Source of the DNA: Frigoribacterium faeni
Lineage (GTDB): Bacteria > Actinomycetota > Actinomycetes > Actinomycetales > Microbacteriaceae
DNA length: 64,000 nt
Assembly (NCBI RefSeq): GCF_011761235.1
Contig: NZ_JAAOYW010000001.1
Coordinates: forward strand, 806,781-870,780
Reading direction: 5' to 3'
Shown piece after piece: positions 54,630 to 62,781 of the stretch (within the stretch, counting starts at the first letter, position 1; the number at the start of each line of letters is the position of its first letter). Below the pieces are notes generated by a model. That model did not search any database and was not told the origin of the DNA. It worked only from the letters and a program-made list of their open reading frames with translations. The position numbers and the translations under genes are program-made.

Positions 54630-55576
54630 CGCCCCTCCCCCTCGGCAGGGCCACGGCCGCGACCGCTCTGGCGGGCGCGGCCGTCGGCCTGGGTGCCCTC
54701 GCCTGGGGCACCATGGTCGAGCGGAACCGGTTCACCGTGCGGCACGAGGTCCTCAGCGTCCTCGAGGCCGGGTCCCGTCCCCTCACGATCCTGCACCTCA
54801 GCGACCTCCACCTCGCCCCGTGGCAGACCGAGAAGCAGGAGTGGATCCGGGGCCTCGCGGTCTACGAGCCCGACCTGATCGTGAACACCGGCGACAACAT
54901 CGGCCACGTCGATGCCCACGGGGCCCTCGAGCGCACGCTCGAGCCGTTCCGCGGCATCCCCGGGGTGTTCGTCAACGGGTCCAACGACTACTACGGCCCC
55001 GTCCCGAAGAACCCGTTCACGTACTTCGGCGGCCCCAGCACGATCCGACAGGCGCCGACCCCGCTCGACATCGGCCGCATGGAGTCCTTCTTCGCCGACC
55101 TCGGCTGGCTCGACCTCAACAACACGGCCCGGGCCATCGAGATGCGGGGATCCCGCCTCGAGCTCTTCGGCGTCAACGACGCTCACCGGGGCTGGGACCG
55201 CCTCGACCGCCTCCCCGGCGCCCTCGACGACCTCCGCGAGAACGTCCGGTGGCACGACGACCGTCGCGGGCCCGACCCCATCAGCATCGGGGTCACGCAC
55301 GCGCCCTACCAGAGGGTCCTCAACTCGTTCGTGAACAACGGGGCCGACATCATCTTCGGCGGCCACACCCACGGCGGGCAGGTGCGCGTGCCCGGCTACG
55401 GAGCCCTCGTCACCAACTGCGACGTGCCCCGGGGCAAGGTCAGCGGGCTCAGCTCGTGGAGCCACGCCCGCAAGACGGCGCACCTCGAGATCTCCGCCGG
55501 CCTGGGCACGTCGATCTACGCGCCCGTCAGGTTCGACTGCCGCCCCGAGGCCGTGCTGGTGACCCTCACCGCCTGA
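54626..55576 (+). CDS. Membrane-anchored metallophosphoesterase
   Basis: 316 residues. An N-terminal hydrophobic segment (about 7-24) may anchor it. The calcineurin-like metal site is complete: HLSDLHLAPW, NTGDNIG, GSNDYYGP (Asn with Asp in place of the usual His), THAPYQ and FGGHTHGGQVRVP. GTG 54626 overlaps the PBP stop (GTGA). Relatives next to ponA genes are common in actinobacteria; the substrate is unknown but a cell-envelope role is likely. Confidence 0.87.
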   Translation: MTPLPLGRATAATALAGAAVGLGALAWGTMVERNRFTVRHEVLSVLEAGSRPLTILHLSDLHLAPWQTEKQEWIRGLAVYEPDLIVNTGDNIGHVDAHGALERTLEPFRGIPGVFVNGSNDYYGPVPKNPFTYFGGPSTIRQAPTPLDIGRMESFFADLGWLDLNNTARAIEMRGSRLELFGVNDAHRGWDRLDRLPGALDDLRENVRWHDDRRGPDPISIGVTHAPYQRVLNSFVNNGADIIFGGHTHGGQVRVPGYGALVTNCDVPRGKVSGLSSWSHARKTAHLEISAGLGTSIYAPVRFDCRPEAVLVTLTA

Positions 55577-55668
55577 CCGCAGGCTGGCGGCCAGGTGGTG
55601 CGAGCGGGGCGAAACATCCGCTATCCTTGTCAGGTTGCTCCACTCGGCCCCCGGGCCGGGCGACACCT

Positions 55669-55742
55669 CGGGGTGTGGCGCAGCTTGGTAGCGCGCCTCG
55701 TTCGGGACGAGGAGGTCGTGGGTTCGAATCCCGCTACCCCGA
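55669..55742 (+). tRNA. tRNA-Pro (anticodon CGG)
   Basis: 74 nt cloverleaf. Acceptor CGGGGTG pairs with TACCCCG (one G-U), discriminator A. The anticodon arm CCTCG-TTCGGGA-CGAGG gives CGG for Pro codon CCG. The T arm is GTGGG-TTCGAAT-CCCGC. No CCA is encoded. TATCCT at 55622-55627 is a likely -10, about 35 nt upstream. Confidence 0.95.
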
Positions 55743-55746
55743 CGAG

Positions 55747-56090
55747 AAATGGCCGGACCTTTGGGTCCGGCCATTTCTCTTGTGTCCTTTGGCGGGGCGG
55801 TCCCCGCCCGCCCCGCGCCAAATGGCCGGACCCTTGGGTCCGGCCATTTTTCTTGTGCTTGTCGGCGGGGCGGTCCCCGCCCGCCCCGCACCGATGGCTG
55901 GACCCTACGGGTCCGGCCATTTCTCTTGTGCTTGTCGGCGGGGCGGTCCCTGCCGGCCCCGCGAAAATGGCCGGTCCCTCGGGTCCGGCCATTTCTCTCG
56001 TGCCTGTCGGCAGGGCGGTCCCCGCCCGCCCCCGCGAACGTGTGCCTGTCGGCGGGGTGGTTCCCGCCCGGACCGCAGGGCACGGCCGGA
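55747..56090. repeat. Tandem array of terminator hairpins after tRNA-Pro
   Basis: Four copies of a hairpin of the form AAATGGCCGGACC-loop-GGTCCGGCCATTT start at 55747, 55820, 55894 and 55965, a period of about 73 bp. Between and after them are five copies of a second GC-rich word like GTCGGCGGGGCGGTCCCCGC followed by CCGCCCCGC. The loops differ (TTTG, CTTG, CTAC, CTCG), and copy 4 has one T-T mismatch. The array ends just before the convergent tdk gene. Confidence 0.88.
55820..55853 (+). terminator. Best-formed intrinsic terminator of the array
   Basis: A perfect AAATGGCCGGACCC / GGGTCCGGCCATTT stem followed by TTCTTG, giving a run of five T on the plus strand after the arm begins its T tract. 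It would end the tRNA-Pro transcript; because the stem is symmetric it could also act on the tdk side. Confidence 0.75.
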
Positions 56091-56122
56091 GAGGGGCCAG
56101 GGCGGCCGTGGCGGGCCTGGGG

Positions 56123-56728
56123 TCAGGCCAGGCGGCCGTCGCTCTCGGCGAGGTAGCAGGCGCCGCAGAGCGACTCGTAGGTGACCTCACGACCGTCGAT
56201 CGCGACCTGGTCACCGTCGAACACGAACCTGTCGCCCACCTTGCGGGCGTTGAACACCGCCTTGCGACCGCACCGGCAGATGGTCTTGAGCTCCTCGAGC
56301 GAGTGGGCCACCTCGAGCAGCCGGCGGCTGCCGGGGAACGCCACCGTCCTGAAGTCGGTGCGGATGCCGTAGGCCAGCACGGGGACGCCCTCGAGCACCG
56401 CGATGCGGAGCAGGTCGTCGACCTGGCCCGGCGTCAGGAACTGCACCTCGTCGACCAAGAGGCACGAGAGGTCGGTGCCGGTCTCGTCGAGCACCCGACG
56501 CCGCGAGGCGCAGAACACCTCACGGACGTCGTCGTCGGGGCCGAAGGTCACGTCGACGGGACGCGTGACGCCGAGCCGGGACACGACGGCGTCGTCGCCC
56601 TTCGTGTCGACCTGCGGCTTCGCCAGCAGCACCCGCTGCCCGCGCTCCTCGTAGTTGTAGGCGGCCTGCAGCAGGGCCGTGCTCTTGCCGCTGTTCATGG
56701 CCCCGTAGCGGAAGTACAGCTTCGCCAC
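56123..56728 (-). CDS. tdk: Thymidine kinase
   Basis: Type II thymidine kinase of nucleoside salvage, 201 residues. P-loop FRYGAMNSGKSTALL is at residues 6-20, SCLLVDEVQFLTPGQVDDL carries the Walker B region, AYGIRTDFRTVAFPGSRRLL binds substrate, and zinc cysteines occur in CRCGRKAVFNAR and YESLCGACYLAE. The GTG start shares one base with the upstream regulator's stop (TAGTG), so it is co-transcribed with the signalling genes. Confidence 0.94.
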   Translation of the reverse strand: MAKLYFRYGAMNSGKSTALLQAAYNYEERGQRVLLAKPQVDTKGDDAVVSRLGVTRPVDVTFGPDDDVREVFCASRRRVLDETGTDLSCLLVDEVQFLTPGQVDDLLRIAVLEGVPVLAYGIRTDFRTVAFPGSRRLLEVAHSLEELKTICRCGRKAVFNARKVGDRFVFDGDQVAIDGREVTYESLCGACYLAESDGRLA

Positions 56729-57474
56729 TACTGCAGGTAGCCGTCCTCCGCCGCACGACGGATCAGCTCGGACTTCTTGCTCGCGGGCCGGTTCGCCTTG
56801 GCGTACTTCTCGCGCACCCGACGCAGGTACGTCTTCGCGGTCTCGTACTGCACGTTCATCTGCGCCGCGACCTCGTTCGTGCTGAAGCCGGACACGTAGA
56901 GCCGGAACGCCTCCGACTCCCCCGCGCTCAGCTTCGGCCGGCTCTGGTTCGCCGCGCCCACGGGCAGGGGGCGCCAGTCGCGCTGCGGCGACGCGTCACG
57001 GGCGACGCCCATCACCTGTCGTGCCGCGTCCATCACCTCGCGCATGGGCAGCGCCTTCGAGAGGAACGCGGACGCCCCGGCGTCGAGGGCGCGCTCGCGC
57101 GACTCGCGGGTGTCGAGGCTCGACAGGACGACCACCTTCGCGCCGGCGGCACGGCAGGTGCGGACCCGGGCCTCGATCGACACCGGCTCCTTCAGCTGGA
57201 AGTCGAGGAACACGAGGTCGGTCGGGAAGTTGTCGCTGTGCACCAGCTGCAGCCACGTGTGGGCCGTCAGCACGAGGTCGAAGTCGTACGCGTTGACGTT
57301 GATCCAGCTCGAGAGGCTGTCGAGCAGCACCTCGTGGTCGTCGAGGATCGCCAGACGCACCCGGCGGGTGGCGGGGCCCTCGGCGCCCGGCCCCACGGTG
57401 CTCCACGAGGGGGCGGCGGGACGCCCGGGGCCCGAGCGCAGGGACGAGCGACCGGTCGGTTCAGTGCTGGTCAT
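56728..57474 (-). CDS. LuxR family response regulator
   Basis: 248 residues. A ~38-residue Pro/Ser-rich leader precedes the receiver domain: RLAILDDHEVLLDSLS (acidic pair), LVFLDFQLKEPVS (probable phospho-Asp), VVVLSSLDTRESRERAL and AFLSKALPMREVM (Lys). The C-terminal LuxR helix-turn-helix is LSAGESEAFRLYVSGFSTNEVAAQMNV, then YLRRVREKYAKANRP. It overlaps the end of the kinase-like membrane protein by 14 bp. ATG 57474 has AAGG seven bases upstream. It is the output of the three-gene system. Confidence 0.9.
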   Translation of the reverse strand: MTSTEPTGRSSLRSGPGRPAAPSWSTVGPGAEGPATRRVRLAILDDHEVLLDSLSSWINVNAYDFDLVLTAHTWLQLVHSDNFPTDLVFLDFQLKEPVSIEARVRTCRAAGAKVVVLSSLDTRESRERALDAGASAFLSKALPMREVMDAARQVMGVARDASPQRDWRPLPVGAANQSRPKLSAGESEAFRLYVSGFSTNEVAAQMNVQYETAKTYLRRVREKYAKANRPASKKSELIRRAAEDGYLQ

Positions 57475-58597
57475 AAGAAAACCTTAGTGTCAGGAGGGGC
57501 GGGGCCGGATCGACCTGCAGGTCGTCGAAGACGATCCGCACGACGGCGAAATAGGGGGCGAGACGGTGCCGGACGGCGGTCTCGGAGGAGGCGGTCGCGA
57601 CGCTGATGCGCGCCTCGACCCGCTCCTCCTCGGTGTCGAGCTCGACCCGGACGGTGTCGGCCCGGACGGCGTCGGTCTCGCCGAACGCCACGAGCAGCGC
57701 CCGGAGCGAGGTGCGGTGAGCGGCGGTCATGCGGCCGGCCGCGCGGTCGGGGTCGACGACGACGCCGGACACCCGGGTGACCGGGTCGGCCAGCACCTGC
57801 TCGAGCCAGCTGCGGTCGGCCTCCGCCACCATCGTGCCGCGCAGGTCGGCGCTGATGCGGCGGGCCCGCTCGACGTCGGCCTCGGTGACCACGCCGGCGG
57901 CGACCACCTGCCCGAAGAACGGCACGACGTCGCGGTTGAGGATGGTCACCCTGTCCTGCTGCACGCTGCGGACCACGCTCGAGCGGAACTCCTCCGCGCT
58001 CGCCTGACGAGCCGAGGAGGCGCCTGCGATCCAGCGCTCGACCAGCGTCGTGAAGGCGGCCGAGAACGAGGCGCCGGCCAGCGACAGGGCCACGACGGGC
58101 GTGACGGCGACCACGACGAACGCCAGGACCGGGACGTGGGTGACGAACGACGCGCTCTCCGCGACGACGACCGCGGCCACGACGACAGAGGTCACGGCGC
58201 CGGCTGCGACGATGTCGACCGCGGGACGGTAGGGGGCCAAGCCGACGAGGACGAGACCGACGGCGAGCGGCGCCCAGTCGTCGCGCACCATCGAGTTCGC
58301 ACCCGCCGTGCCGACCGCGGCCAGCACGACTGCGACAGAGCCCAGGAGCACCACCGCGACGACGGAGACGCGGCTGAAGGGAGCCCGGAGCGGGCTGGAC
58401 GCGAGCACGAGCACGACGCCCGCGGCCGCCAGCGCCGCGAGGGCGCCCACCGCGGCGGGCGCCGACGTGATCTCGTCCCGCGTCGCGAGCGTGGACACGC
58501 CGGCGTAGACGACCGCGGCCAGGGCGGCCAGGGCGGTGACGGGCCGCGAGCTCAGGGCACCGAGCGGATCGACCTGTTGGGGGCTGCGGCGGGTCAC
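57461..58597 (-). CDS. Kinase-like membrane protein lacking a clear ATP-binding domain
   Basis: 378 residues. About six hydrophobic segments fill residues 15-190. A helical region follows (EEFRSSVVRSVQQDRVTILNRDVVPFFGQ) that resembles a dimerisation helix pair but has no HD phospho-acceptor motif. The C-terminal part (MTAAHRTSLRALLVAFGETD, then VRVELDTEEERVEARISV) looks like a worn HATPase fold without N or G boxes. GTG 58597 overlaps the stop of the true kinase by four bases. It may be a pseudokinase partner or a sensor subunit; this is inference. Confidence 0.65.
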   Translation of the reverse strand: MTRRSPQQVDPLGALSSRPVTALAALAAVVYAGVSTLATRDEITSAPAAVGALAALAAAGVVLVLASSPLRAPFSRVSVVAVVLLGSVAVVLAAVGTAGANSMVRDDWAPLAVGLVLVGLAPYRPAVDIVAAGAVTSVVVAAVVVAESASFVTHVPVLAFVVVAVTPVVALSLAGASFSAAFTTLVERWIAGASSARQASAEEFRSSVVRSVQQDRVTILNRDVVPFFGQVVAAGVVTEADVERARRISADLRGTMVAEADRSWLEQVLADPVTRVSGVVVDPDRAAGRMTAAHRTSLRALLVAFGETDAVRADTVRVELDTEEERVEARISVATASSETAVRHRLAPYFAVVRIVFDDLQVDPAPPLLTLRFSYDQH

Positions 58598-59913
58598 GAG
58601 GTCGCACCCCCGGCCTGGGTGCGTTCCGGGCCCTCGGCGGCGTCGGGCAGGTCGAGCACCACCGGGGCACCCGCGGACGGCCCGGTCAGCGGGGTCCCGT
58701 CGGCGACCTGGACGGCCTCTGCCCCGCCGACCGGGACGCGGATCATCACCGAGGTGCCGCTGCCCGGCGACGACCAGACCTGCGCCGATCCGCCGACGCG
58801 GGCCGTCCGGGCCTCGACCGAGTTCTTGAGGCCGAGCCGGTCGGGGCCGGTGGCGCCGACGTCGAAGCCCACGCCGTCGTCGATGACCATGACCGTGAGG
58901 TCGGTGCCGTCGCCGTAGACGACGACCTCGGCGCGGTCGACGCCGCTGTGCACGGCGACGTTCGTGAGGCACTGCCCGACGGCGAGGCCGAGGGCACGAC
59001 AGACCGCGGGGCTCAGGCCCACGAGGGCCCGGACGTCGCCCGTCACGCCGACCTCGAGCCCGCCCTGTCTCGCCCGCTCGACCGCGAGGCCGAGCTCGGT
59101 GCCGGACCAGTCGCCTCCGTCGTCCGGACCGGCGCCCGCGGCCACGGCCTCGTCGCTGAGCCATTCCTGCCCCACCAGGACCTCGAGGTCTGCGGCCATC
59201 GACGCCGCGGCCGCAGGGCTCAGCCGGCCCGGGCCACCCGCGGCGATCGACGAGAGGTGGTTCAGCACGGTGTCGTGCAGCAGGGCGGCGGCCTGCTGCT
59301 CGACGTCGTGGCGGATCGCCTGCTTCTGCTGGTCGAAGGCCGCCCGGTGCAGGCTCGGCTGGGCCCGGCGCACCCGCCCGCGCGCCAGCAGCGAGGCCGC
59401 CACGGTGCCCGACACGAGCAGCCACGCGAACGCGACGGCGACGTCGACCCGCGGCGAGGCACCGGTCTGCCACGTGGCGAGCTGCGTGACGACCTCGCCG
59501 AGCGCGAAGCCCGCCGTGGCCCAGAGCAGGCTGCCGCGGGAGCGCAGGCCGCTGCCCCCCACCATGACGAGGGCGATCTTGGGCAGGGAGAGGGAGAAGG
59601 CGTCCGACGCCTGCACGGAGGGGATCTGGGCGAACAGGGTGACGGCGTACCAGTACAGGCAGGCGGAGCCGATGGCGAGGTACGCGACGACGGCGGTGGT
59701 CGACCGGGACCGCTCGACCACGAAGAGCATGCCGAGCATCGGCAGCAGGGCCGCCAGAGCGGGCCAGAGGAGGTAGGTGGGCTCGACGACCTGGTTGACG
59801 ATGAGCAGCAGACCTGCGCTCGCGAGCACCACGCTCGCAATGACGTGACAGGCCCGGGACAGGGCCCGGCCGACCGTCTGGGGGACGAGGTGCGCGGGGA
59901 GGCCGAGCAGCAT
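58594..59913 (-). CDS. Membrane sensor histidine kinase
   Basis: 439 residues. Six or so hydrophobic segments occupy residues 10-190. The phospho-acceptor region is QQAAALLHDTVLNHLSSIAAGG (His-Asp, HisKA_3-like), and the ATPase domain shows the N box QCLTNVAVHSGVDRAEV, the G1 box VIDDGVGFDVGATGPDRLGL and a late GSGTSVMIRVPV. ATG 59913 is chosen for GAGAGGGGG upstream. A dyad AACGGGG-12 nt-CCCCGTT (59960-59985) lies just upstream. It heads the operon HK - kinase-like protein - LuxR regulator - tdk. Confidence 0.87.
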   Translation of the reverse strand: MLLGLPAHLVPQTVGRALSRACHVIASVVLASAGLLLIVNQVVEPTYLLWPALAALLPMLGMLFVVERSRSTTAVVAYLAIGSACLYWYAVTLFAQIPSVQASDAFSLSLPKIALVMVGGSGLRSRGSLLWATAGFALGEVVTQLATWQTGASPRVDVAVAFAWLLVSGTVAASLLARGRVRRAQPSLHRAAFDQQKQAIRHDVEQQAAALLHDTVLNHLSSIAAGGPGRLSPAAAASMAADLEVLVGQEWLSDEAVAAGAGPDDGGDWSGTELGLAVERARQGGLEVGVTGDVRALVGLSPAVCRALGLAVGQCLTNVAVHSGVDRAEVVVYGDGTDLTVMVIDDGVGFDVGATGPDRLGLKNSVEARTARVGGSAQVWSSPGSGTSVMIRVPVGGAEAVQVADGTPLTGPSAGAPVVLDLPDAAEGPERTQAGGATS

Positions 59914-59959
59914 AGCGGCCCCCTCTCGATCGACGTGTCGGGCACGACGATCATGGCAG

Positions 59960-59985
59960 AACGGGGACCGCGTCTGTACCCCGTT
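59960..59985 (-). promoter_or_regulatory. Dyad upstream of the sensor kinase operon
   Basis: AACGGGG and CCCCGTT separated by 12 bp, about 50 bp before the kinase start, in a 161 bp gap. The symmetry fits a dimeric regulator site, possibly autoregulation. Confidence 0.35.
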
Positions 59986-60074
59986 ATGTGGGGCCACCTC
60001 GACGGAGGCGAGTGGCACGACCGGCGGGTTGTGCCCCGACCGGCGGGACGACGCGACGGCCACCGGCCGGGCGC

Positions 60075-61187
60075 TCAGAAGAGGCGCGGCTGCGGCGACC
60101 GCGCACCCCCCGGCAGCTCGTGCGCGATGAGCGACCGCGGCCGGCCGTCGACGCCGAAGCCCAGCGTGCCCCGGGCGGTCGCGGCGTCGTCGAGCGCGCT
60201 CGACCGGGTCGAGCCGGTGGCCGGATCGGCCGTGCCGTGCTCGAGGCCGTGCTCGGCGAGGAGGGGCCGCATGCGGGCCGCGAGCCACTTGCGGTACCCC
60301 AGCGGCGCGTAGGTGCTCGAGGCGTACATGTCGCGGTAGCGGACGACGAGCTCGGGGTGCTCGCGCTCGAGCCAGGCGAACCACCATTCCTTGACGCCGG
60401 GCTTGAGGTGCAGGGCGCTGTAGAGCAGGCTCGTCGCCCCGGAGGCGCGCACCGCCTCGAGGGCCCGGTGCAGGTGGTCGAGGTCGTCGGTGAGCCAGGG
60501 CAGCACCGGCATCATGAACACGGAGCAGCGGAGCCCCGCGTCGGTCGCCGCGCGGACGGTGGCGAGGCGCGCCGCGGTCGTCGGGGTGCCGGGCTCGACC
60601 GACTGCTGCAGCTCGTCGTCGTGGATCGCGATCGACATCGCGATGTCGACGGGCACGTGCTCGGCCGCCTCGACGAGCAGCGGCAGGTCGCGCCGCAGCA
60701 ACGTGCCCTTGGTGAGGATGCTGAAGGGCGTGCCGGAGTCGGCGAGGGCCGCGATGATGCCCGGCATGAGGCGGTACTTGCCCTCGGCCCGCTGGTAGGG
60801 GTCGGTGTTGGTGCCGAGCGCGACCGGGTGGCCCTGCCAGCTGGGCCGGTGCAGCTCTCGGGCGAGCACCTCGGCCACGTTCACCTTGACGACGATCTGC
60901 TTGTCGAAGTCGTCGCCCCCGTCGAGGTCGAGGTACTCGTGCGTGGGCCGCGCGAAGCAGTAGACGCAGGCGTGGCTGCAGCCGCGATAGGGGTTGATCG
61001 TCCAGCCGAAGGGCAGCGCGGAGTCGCTACCCGGCACCCGGTTGAGCGCGCTCTTGGCGAGGATCTCGTGGAACGTCACGCCCGCGAACTCGGGCGTCGT
61101 GACCGACGCGACGAGGTTCGACAGCTTCGCGAGACCGGGCAGCGCGGCCGGGTCCGCCGTCGTCGTCGCCTGTTCGCTCCATCTCAT
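60075..61187 (-). CDS. Rv2578c-family radical SAM protein (SplB-like), LexA-controlled
   Basis: 370 residues from ATG 61187. The iron-sulfur motif is NPYRGCSHACVYCFARPTHEYL (Cys-x3-Cys-x2-Cys), with the following LDLDGGDDFDKQIVVKVN typical of the Rv2578c group related to spore photoproduct lyase. ALGTNTDPYQRAEGKY and ILTKGTLLRRDL are further family motifs. The reaction is unknown; a DNA-damage role is suggested by a perfect LexA palindrome directly upstream. The short start is chosen because the longer ATG at 61205 lies inside the operator. Confidence 0.88.
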   Translation of the reverse strand: MRWSEQATTTADPAALPGLAKLSNLVASVTTPEFAGVTFHEILAKSALNRVPGSDSALPFGWTINPYRGCSHACVYCFARPTHEYLDLDGGDDFDKQIVVKVNVAEVLARELHRPSWQGHPVALGTNTDPYQRAEGKYRLMPGIIAALADSGTPFSILTKGTLLRRDLPLLVEAAEHVPVDIAMSIAIHDDELQQSVEPGTPTTAARLATVRAATDAGLRCSVFMMPVLPWLTDDLDHLHRALEAVRASGATSLLYSALHLKPGVKEWWFAWLEREHPELVVRYRDMYASSTYAPLGYRKWLAARMRPLLAEHGLEHGTADPATGSTRSSALDDAATARGTLGFGVDGRPRSLIAHELPGGARSPQPRLF

Positions 61188-61195
61188 GGAGACAG

Positions 61196-61211
61196 TCGAA
61201 CACATGTTCGA
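61196..61211 (-). promoter_or_regulatory. LexA (SOS) box upstream of the radical SAM gene
   Basis: The perfect palindrome TCGAACACATGTTCGA matches the mycobacterial SOS consensus TCGAAC-N4-GTTCGA at every fixed position. It ends 8 bp before the ATG; TTTGACG upstream on the minus strand is a possible -35. LexA binding here would block the promoter until DNA damage. Confidence 0.88.
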
Positions 61212-61235
61212 CCGGGCGTCAAACGGAGGCGACCG

Positions 61236-62726
61236 CTACGCGTGGATGTGCAGCGCCTCCGCGGTCGCCCCGAGGGTCGCGGCCGCCCGGGCCTCGTCGT
61301 CGGCGAGCTGATCGCCGTAGGTCGGCACCATGCGCCGCAGGGTCGGCGTCCAGCTGGCGATGCGCTCGGGGAAGCAGCGCTCGAGCACCGACAGCATGAT
61401 CGGCACCGCGGTCGAGGCGCCGGGCGAGGCGCCGAGCAGGCCGGCGATCGTGCCGTCGGCCGCGGAGACGACCTCCGTGCCGAACTGCAGCACGCCGCCC
61501 TTCTTAGCGTCGCGCTTGATGACCTGCACGCGCTGGCCCGCGGTGATGCGGTACCAGTCGGCCGGGTCGGCGTCGGGCATGAACTCGCGCAGCGACTCGA
61601 ACTTCGTCTCCTTGCTGGCGGCCAGCTGGCCCAGCAGGTACTTCACGAGCGAGAGGTTCGCGAGACCTGCCCGGATCATCGGGTACAGGTTGTGCGGCCG
61701 GATCGAGGCGAACAGGTCGAACCACGACCCGTTCTTGAGGAACTTCGGGCTGAAGCCGGCGTAGGGGCCGAACATGAGGCTCGCCTGACCGTCGACGACC
61801 CGGGTGTCGAGGTGCGGCACCGACATGGGCGGCGAACCGACGGCCGCCTTGCCGTACACCTTTGCGCTGTGCTTGGCGACGACGGCGGGGTCGTCCGTGC
61901 GCAGGAACTCGCCGCTGACGGGGAACCCGCCGAAGCCCTTGATCTCGTCGATGCCCGACTTCTGCAGCAGGTGCAGGGCACCTCCGCCGGCGCCCACGAA
62001 GACGAAGCGCGCGTCGACGCTCGTCGGGGTGCCGCCCACCTGGCGACGCATCTTGACGCGCCAGGTGCCGTCGGCGAGCTTGGTCAGCCCCGTCACGCGG
62101 TGGTCGAGCTCGATCCGCGCCTCGTTCTCCTCGAGGTAGGTGAGCAGCAGGCGGGTCAGGCTGCCGAAGTCGACGTCGGTGCCCGCGGCGATGCGCGTCG
62201 CCGCGATGGGCTGGTCCTTCGCGCGGCCGACGATGAGCGCCGGCGCCCACGTGCGGATGACGGAGGCGTCGGTGCTGAACTCGATGCCCGCGAACAGCGG
62301 GTGGTCGCGCAGCGCCTCGTGCCGCTTGCGCAGGTACTCGACGTTCGCCTCGCCCCAGACGAAGCTCATGTGCGGCGTGGAGTTGATGAAGGCGGAGGGC
62401 TCGGGCAGGGCGCCCTCGGCGACGAGGAACGACCAGAACTGCCGCGACACCTGGAACTGCTCGTTGACCTTCACGGCGCTGCTGGTGTCGATCGAGCCGT
62501 CGGCGCGCTCGGGCGTGTAGTTGAGCTCGCAGAGGGCCGAGTGGCCCGTGCCCGCGTTGTTCCACGGGTTGCTCGACTCTTGTGCCACGTCGCCGAGCGC
62601 CTCGTAGACCTGGATCGTCCACGTCGGCTCGAGCTGCTTGATCATGGCGCCCAGGGTGGCGCTCATGACGCCGGCCCCGATGAGGGCGACGTCGACGGGC
62701 TTCGTTGCCTTCGATGCTTCGGTCAC
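61236..62726 (-). CDS. mqo: Malate:quinone oxidoreductase
   Basis: FAD-dependent, membrane-associated enzyme oxidising malate to oxaloacetate and reducing quinone; 496 residues, the usual length. The FAD motif is VALIGAGVMSATLGAMI at residues 13-29, followed by NPWNNAGTGHSALCELNYTP, a family hallmark. FVFVGAGGGALHLLQKSGI and the C-terminal LGASPGASTAVPIMLSVLE are intact. The gene appears monocistronic. Together with sdhCDAB it feeds the quinone pool. Confidence 0.95.
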   Translation of the reverse strand: MTEASKATKPVDVALIGAGVMSATLGAMIKQLEPTWTIQVYEALGDVAQESSNPWNNAGTGHSALCELNYTPERADGSIDTSSAVKVNEQFQVSRQFWSFLVAEGALPEPSAFINSTPHMSFVWGEANVEYLRKRHEALRDHPLFAGIEFSTDASVIRTWAPALIVGRAKDQPIAATRIAAGTDVDFGSLTRLLLTYLEENEARIELDHRVTGLTKLADGTWRVKMRRQVGGTPTSVDARFVFVGAGGGALHLLQKSGIDEIKGFGGFPVSGEFLRTDDPAVVAKHSAKVYGKAAVGSPPMSVPHLDTRVVDGQASLMFGPYAGFSPKFLKNGSWFDLFASIRPHNLYPMIRAGLANLSLVKYLLGQLAASKETKFESLREFMPDADPADWYRITAGQRVQVIKRDAKKGGVLQFGTEVVSAADGTIAGLLGASPGASTAVPIMLSVLERCFPERIASWTPTLRRMVPTYGDQLADDEARAAATLGATAEALHIHA

Positions 62727-62781
62727 GAGGAGCAGTCTAGGCGTCGCGTCTGGGTGCCGGACGGCCGAGCCGTCCGGTGCG

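Noticed and set aside
55747-56090. CRISPR array
   Set aside because: The repeats are regularly spaced, but the units are themselves self-complementary hairpins, the spacers are also repeats of each other, and no cas genes are near.
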